DNA of 64,000 nucleotides from an uncultured Actinobacillus sp. (GTDB lineage Bacteria; Pseudomonadota; Gammaproteobacteria; Enterobacterales; Pasteurellaceae): NCBI RefSeq assembly GCF_945915845.1, contig NZ_CAMEFX010000002.1, positions 1 to 64,000 of the forward strand, read 5' to 3'. Shown piece by piece: positions 60,881 to 64,000 of this stretch (position 1 is its first letter; each line of letters starts with the position of its first letter). The notes under the pieces were generated by a model. It saw only the letters and a program-made list of their open reading frames with translations, ran no database searches and was not told where the DNA came from. The position numbers and the translations under genes were made by a program.

Positions 60881-60896
60881 AAATTTCCTTAAGTAA

Positions 60897-61343
60897 TTAA
60901 TAACCCATTTGTTTTTCGCGAACTTCTGCTAGAGTTTTGCAATCAATGCATAAATCTGCTGTTGGACGCGCTTCTAATCGACGAATACCGATTTCTACAC
61001 CACAAGAATCACAATAACCGAAATCTTCAGTTTCCAATTTTTTTAGGGTGCTTTCGATTTTCTTCATTAATTTACGTTCACGATCACGTGCGCGTAATTC
61101 TAAACCAAATTCTTCTTCTTGCGTAGCGCGGTCAGCTGGATCAGGAAAGTTAGCCGCCTCATCTTGCATATGTGTTACGGTACGAGATGTTTCTTCGATA
61201 ATTTGTTTGCGCCATGCTTCAAGAATTTTTTTAAAATGAAGGCGTTGTGCTTCATTCATATATTCTTCGCCAACTTTTTCTTGGTACGGTTTTACGCCTG
61301 CTAAAGCTAAAAGGCTAAGAGATGATTTGTTTGTCGCTGTCAT
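60897..61343 (-). CDS. dksA: RNA polymerase-binding factor DksA
   Basis: DksA binds the polymerase secondary channel and, with ppGpp, mediates the stringent response. The 148-residue product starts [16 protein letters not shown], has the coiled-coil tip with DPADRA (two Asp) and the C-terminal zinc finger CDSCGVEIG and CIDCKTL. GGAG nine bases before ATG 61343 supports this start; a TTG five codons earlier is less likely. Confidence 0.96.
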   Translation of the reverse strand: MTATNKSSLSLLALAGVKPYQEKVGEEYMNEAQRLHFKKILEAWRKQIIEETSRTVTHMQDEAANFPDPADRATQEEEFGLELRARDRERKLMKKIESTLKKLETEDFGYCDSCGVEIGIRRLEARPTADLCIDCKTLAEVREKQMGY

Positions 61344-61523
61344 GTTGTGTTTCTCCAATCAACAAATACGTCCTGTCGAACAGCAGGAAATAAAATGTGT
61401 ATGTTGTCCCAAATAATGAAAAAAGTGACTCTTTTTTCGCGGCGCATATAAATAGCAGAAGTTTTTTAATTAAGCAAATGAATTTTAGCCTAAAACTATA
61501 AAAAAAACTGTCCGAAAATTCAG

Positions 61524-61577
61524 TTTTGTGATCTAGATTCCATTTTTAGTCATTATATTTTGCGTTTTTGAGTATAA
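61524..61577 (+). promoter_or_regulatory. Candidate CRP/CRP-S half-sites before comEC
   Basis: TTTTGTGATC at 61524-61533 begins a CRP-like site whose right half (ATTCCATTTT) is poor, and TTTTGCG at 61558-61564 matches the left half of the Haemophilus CRP-S competence motif, with a degenerate right half. The second is placed about 60 bases before the comEC ATG. comEC (rec2) is in the Sxy/CRP regulon of H. influenzae, but the fit here is weak. Confidence 0.3.
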
Positions 61578-61626
61578 CTTCACATATTGTTCTATTAACG
61601 AAATAAATTGCATAGTAGGCATTCTA

Positions 61627-63981
61627 ATGATGTCAGTGACTTTAGATAAACTTGCTTTGATAATAATAGTGAGTGCATTAACCTTACTTTGGACGCCGGC
61701 TTCTCTGTTGTTTTCGTGGCAACATTGGGTATGGCTTATTTTGCCCATATTTTTAACCGCATTGGTCTTCCATTCTTTTTTCCCCAAGTTAAGCCATATT
61801 TTAGGTTATGTTACGTTTGTCTTGATTGGGATAGCTTATTTTCAACATCAAGCCTTAACTTTATATCAAAGAGCCGGTGAAATTAAGGTTGAAAATAGAC
61901 GTACAGAAATCCGCATTGATGAAATTTTACATCAACAAGAATATCAGACTTTTGTTGTTTCCGATTCAACGGGGCGGCGTATCTATTTACAGTGGCGATC
62001 AGAGGGAAAGCCTCAGTTAGGTGAAATATGGCAGGCAGATTTACGTATCAGACCGCTTTCATCACGTTTAAATCAAGGTGGATTTGATCGACAGCAATGG
62101 TATTTTTCCAAACAGATTATCGCCACCGCTGTGGCTAAAAGTGCGGTGAAAATTCGGGATGATTTTTCTTGGCGTGAAAGACGTCTAAATCAAGCTCTAG
62201 CCGATACACAACACCTCGCACAACAAGGCTTATTGCTTGCCTTGGGGTTTGGTGAACGCGCTTGGCTTCAAGCTGAAACTTGGCAGATTTATCAGCAAAC
62301 GAATACAGCGCATTTAATTGCGATCTCGGGATTACACATTGGTCTGGCGATGTTGCTTGGTTTTTGGTTAGCGCGAACGGTTCAATTTTTCTTCCCAACG
62401 GCAGCCATTACCCCCATATTCCCTTTTGTCGTGAGCGCGTTGCTGGCACTTATTTATGCTGAATTAGCCGGGTTTGCGATTCCTACTTTCCGTGCGGCAA
62501 TGGCGTTGTTGTTAGTTTTACTGGTCAGAATCGGGCGCGGCTATTATACCCCTTGGCAACTTTTTTTTCGGGTTATTGCGCTCTTATTACTTTGTGATCC
62601 TATTATGATTTTATCCGCCAGTTTTTGGCTTTCTGTAGGCGCGGTAGCCGGTTTAATTTTATGGTATCAAGTATTTCCTTTGCGTTTAATTTTATGGAAA
62701 GGCAAACCCTTGCCGGCTAAAGCTCGCTGGATTTTTGGGTTAATTCATTTGCAACTAGGGTTATTTTGGTTATTTACGCCGATTCAATTATTGATTTTTG
62801 GCGGATTTTCTTTTGCCGGTTTTGTCGCAAATTTAATGGCTGTGCCGCTTTATAGCTTTTTGCTTGTGCCGGTAACCTTATTCGCTGCTTTAACAGGTGG
62901 CGCAGGTTATACGTGGCAAATAAGCCATTTTTTAGCCGAAAGAATTACCTTATGGGTAGGGTGGTTTAAGGGAAATTGGCTAACGCTGAGCATACAAGAC
63001 AGTTTACTTATAACGGCATTTTTAGCCTTAAGTTTTATTGGTTTGATGAATTGGGTCTCGATTTGGCGTAGAGAAAAGCCTCAACAACGTCTCAGGCAAT
63101 TTGCCTTAAAACCAGTGCTTTCGCCCATATTACGACAACGGATTAATGTTTTAGGGGGACTAGTGGCGTTGTTGTGTCTAAGCATTGTTGTTATTCAAAA
63201 AATAACAGCGCCCCATTGGCGGATAGAAACCTTAGATGTGGGGCAAGGATTGGCCACGTTAATTGTAAAAAATCATCACGCATTGTTATATGATACAGGC
63301 GCGAGTTGGACGGGGGGATCTATGGCAAAAACAGAAATTTTGCCTTATTTGCAACGACAAGGTCTTAGGTTAGATTGGCTTATTTTAAGTCATGATGATA
63401 ATGATCATTCAGGCGGTGCGAAGGATATTTTGCAAGCTTATCCTAAGGTGCGTTTGTTCAATTCTTCTATGCAAAATTATGGCAAAACAGACCGCACTTT
63501 ATGCCTGGCCGGACAACAATGGTATTGGCAAGGATTACGCATTGAAGCGTTATCACCAACAGAGATTGTGTCGCGAGCTGATAACCCCCATTCTTGCGTT
63601 CTGCTCGTCTCGGATGGACGATTTAATGTGTTGTTAACAGGAGATGCGGATACCGAAGTAGAACAGCAAATTTTGAAAGATTTACCTCGAATTGATGTAT
63701 TACAAGTCGGGCATCATGGTAGCAAAACCTCGACTAGCGCGCTATTTGTGCAGAAAATTCAACCTAAAGTCGCGTTGATTTCGAGTGGGCGTTGGAACCC
63801 TTGGCATTTTCCGAATAAGGCTGTAGTGGCAAGGTTGGAGGCGGTAGATAGTGCGGTGAAAAATACCGCGGTTTTGGGGCAAATTTCCGTGGAATTTGAC
63901 AATAATATCATGAGATTACGGAGTGCGAGAACGGATTTTTCCCCTTGGTATCGTGGATTTATTGGCGAAAAACCGAAATAA
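61627..63981 (+). CDS. comEC: DNA uptake channel ComEC/Rec2
   Basis: ComEC moves transforming DNA across the inner membrane. The 784-residue product has an OB-fold-containing N-terminal domain (about 60-170), the Competence membrane domain with AISGLHIGLA and about ten helices, and a C-terminal metallo-beta-lactamase-like nuclease domain with SHDDNDHSGGA, GDADTEVEQQ and QVGHHGSKTSTS. H. influenzae Rec2 is about 788 residues. The gene is complete, so the uptake signals throughout the window can be used by the organism's own channel. It is divergent from dksA. Confidence 0.96.
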   Translation: MMSVTLDKLALIIIVSALTLLWTPASLLFSWQHWVWLILPIFLTALVFHSFFPKLSHILGYVTFVLIGIAYFQHQALTLYQRAGEIKVENRRTEIRIDEILHQQEYQTFVVSDSTGRRIYLQWRSEGKPQLGEIWQADLRIRPLSSRLNQGGFDRQQWYFSKQIIATAVAKSAVKIRDDFSWRERRLNQALADTQHLAQQGLLLALGFGERAWLQAETWQIYQQTNTAHLIAISGLHIGLAMLLGFWLARTVQFFFPTAAITPIFPFVVSALLALIYAELAGFAIPTFRAAMALLLVLLVRIGRGYYTPWQLFFRVIALLLLCDPIMILSASFWLSVGAVAGLILWYQVFPLRLILWKGKPLPAKARWIFGLIHLQLGLFWLFTPIQLLIFGGFSFAGFVANLMAVPLYSFLLVPVTLFAALTGGAGYTWQISHFLAERITLWVGWFKGNWLTLSIQDSLLITAFLALSFIGLMNWVSIWRREKPQQRLRQFALKPVLSPILRQRINVLGGLVALLCLSIVVIQKITAPHWRIETLDVGQGLATLIVKNHHALLYDTGASWTGGSMAKTEILPYLQRQGLRLDWLILSHDDNDHSGGAKDILQAYPKVRLFNSSMQNYGKTDRTLCLAGQQWYWQGLRIEALSPTEIVSRADNPHSCVLLVSDGRFNVLLTGDADTEVEQQILKDLPRIDVLQVGHHGSKTSTSALFVQKIQPKVALISSGRWNPWHFPNKAVVARLEAVDSAVKNTAVLGQISVEFDNNIMRLRSARTDFSPWYRGFIGEKPK

Positions 63982-64000
63982 CAGGTACAATGCGCCCATT

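Overview
The window is chromosomal DNA of a Pasteurellaceae bacterium of the Haemophilus/Aggregatibacter type. The 9-mer AAGTGCGGT (or its complement), the Haemophilus-type DNA uptake signal, was counted by eye more than 40 times, about once per 1.4 kb. Several gene blocks also keep the order I recall from H. influenzae: slt-trpR-mtgA, cmk-rpsA-ihfB-lapAB-pyrF-yciH, map/erpA-yacL-mrcB-glnD, rsxABCDGE-nth, and comEC/dksA-pcnB-folK. The species cannot be fixed from this sequence alone. There is no prophage, transposase, CRISPR array or obvious island; almost all of it is core genome.

Layout. 1-390: a non-coding, highly palindromic element. 390-2423: uvrB, followed by a gap with DnaA-box-like sites and a tRNA-Asn gene. 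3082-13703: the CaCA antiporter yrbG, a NicO metal exporter with its DUF1007 partner, tRNA-Leu and secG, topB, an LtaS-like sulfatase-fold enzyme, and slt-trpR-mtgA with a TrpR operator in front of trpR. 13823-20906: a VirK-like gene, then cmk, rpsA, ihfB, lapAB, pyrF, yciH, yecM. 20943-27789: slyB, an OppA-like lipoprotein, hemA, bioD, an alanine/glycine symporter, a kinase-fold protein and a 42-residue lipoprotein. 27839-34457: the translation operon metY-rimP-nusA-infB, a decayed DUF3302 gene, then rbfA-truB. 34548-39574: metF, a BtuB-like TonB receptor, fdhD and an orphan AfuA-like binding protein. 39695-49583: uvrD behind a LexA box, rarD, mrcB, yacL, erpA, map and glnD. 49599-57467: cueR, nth and the complete rsx operon, split by a REP-like palindrome, then sanA. 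57554-63981: metX behind MetJ boxes, folK, pcnB, dksA and the competence channel gene comEC.

Regulation can be read at several places: a TrpR operator (11654-11680), tandem MetJ boxes (57554-57569), a MetR-type box near metF (35524-35536), a LexA box laid over a consensus promoter for uvrD (39695-39741), and an rpsA leader with GGA-bearing hairpins. Many terminators are clear hairpins, some built from inverted uptake signals.

The observations most worth following are the nested palindromic element at 61-266 with 14-bp perfect ends; two related REP-like palindromes, one inside the rsx operon; the probable AUU start of pcnB beside upstream AUG/GUG codons that sit inside the dksA terminator; the unannotated-size lipoprotein at 27661; the frameshifted yiaW remnant; and the inverted DnaA boxes at 2702-2724.
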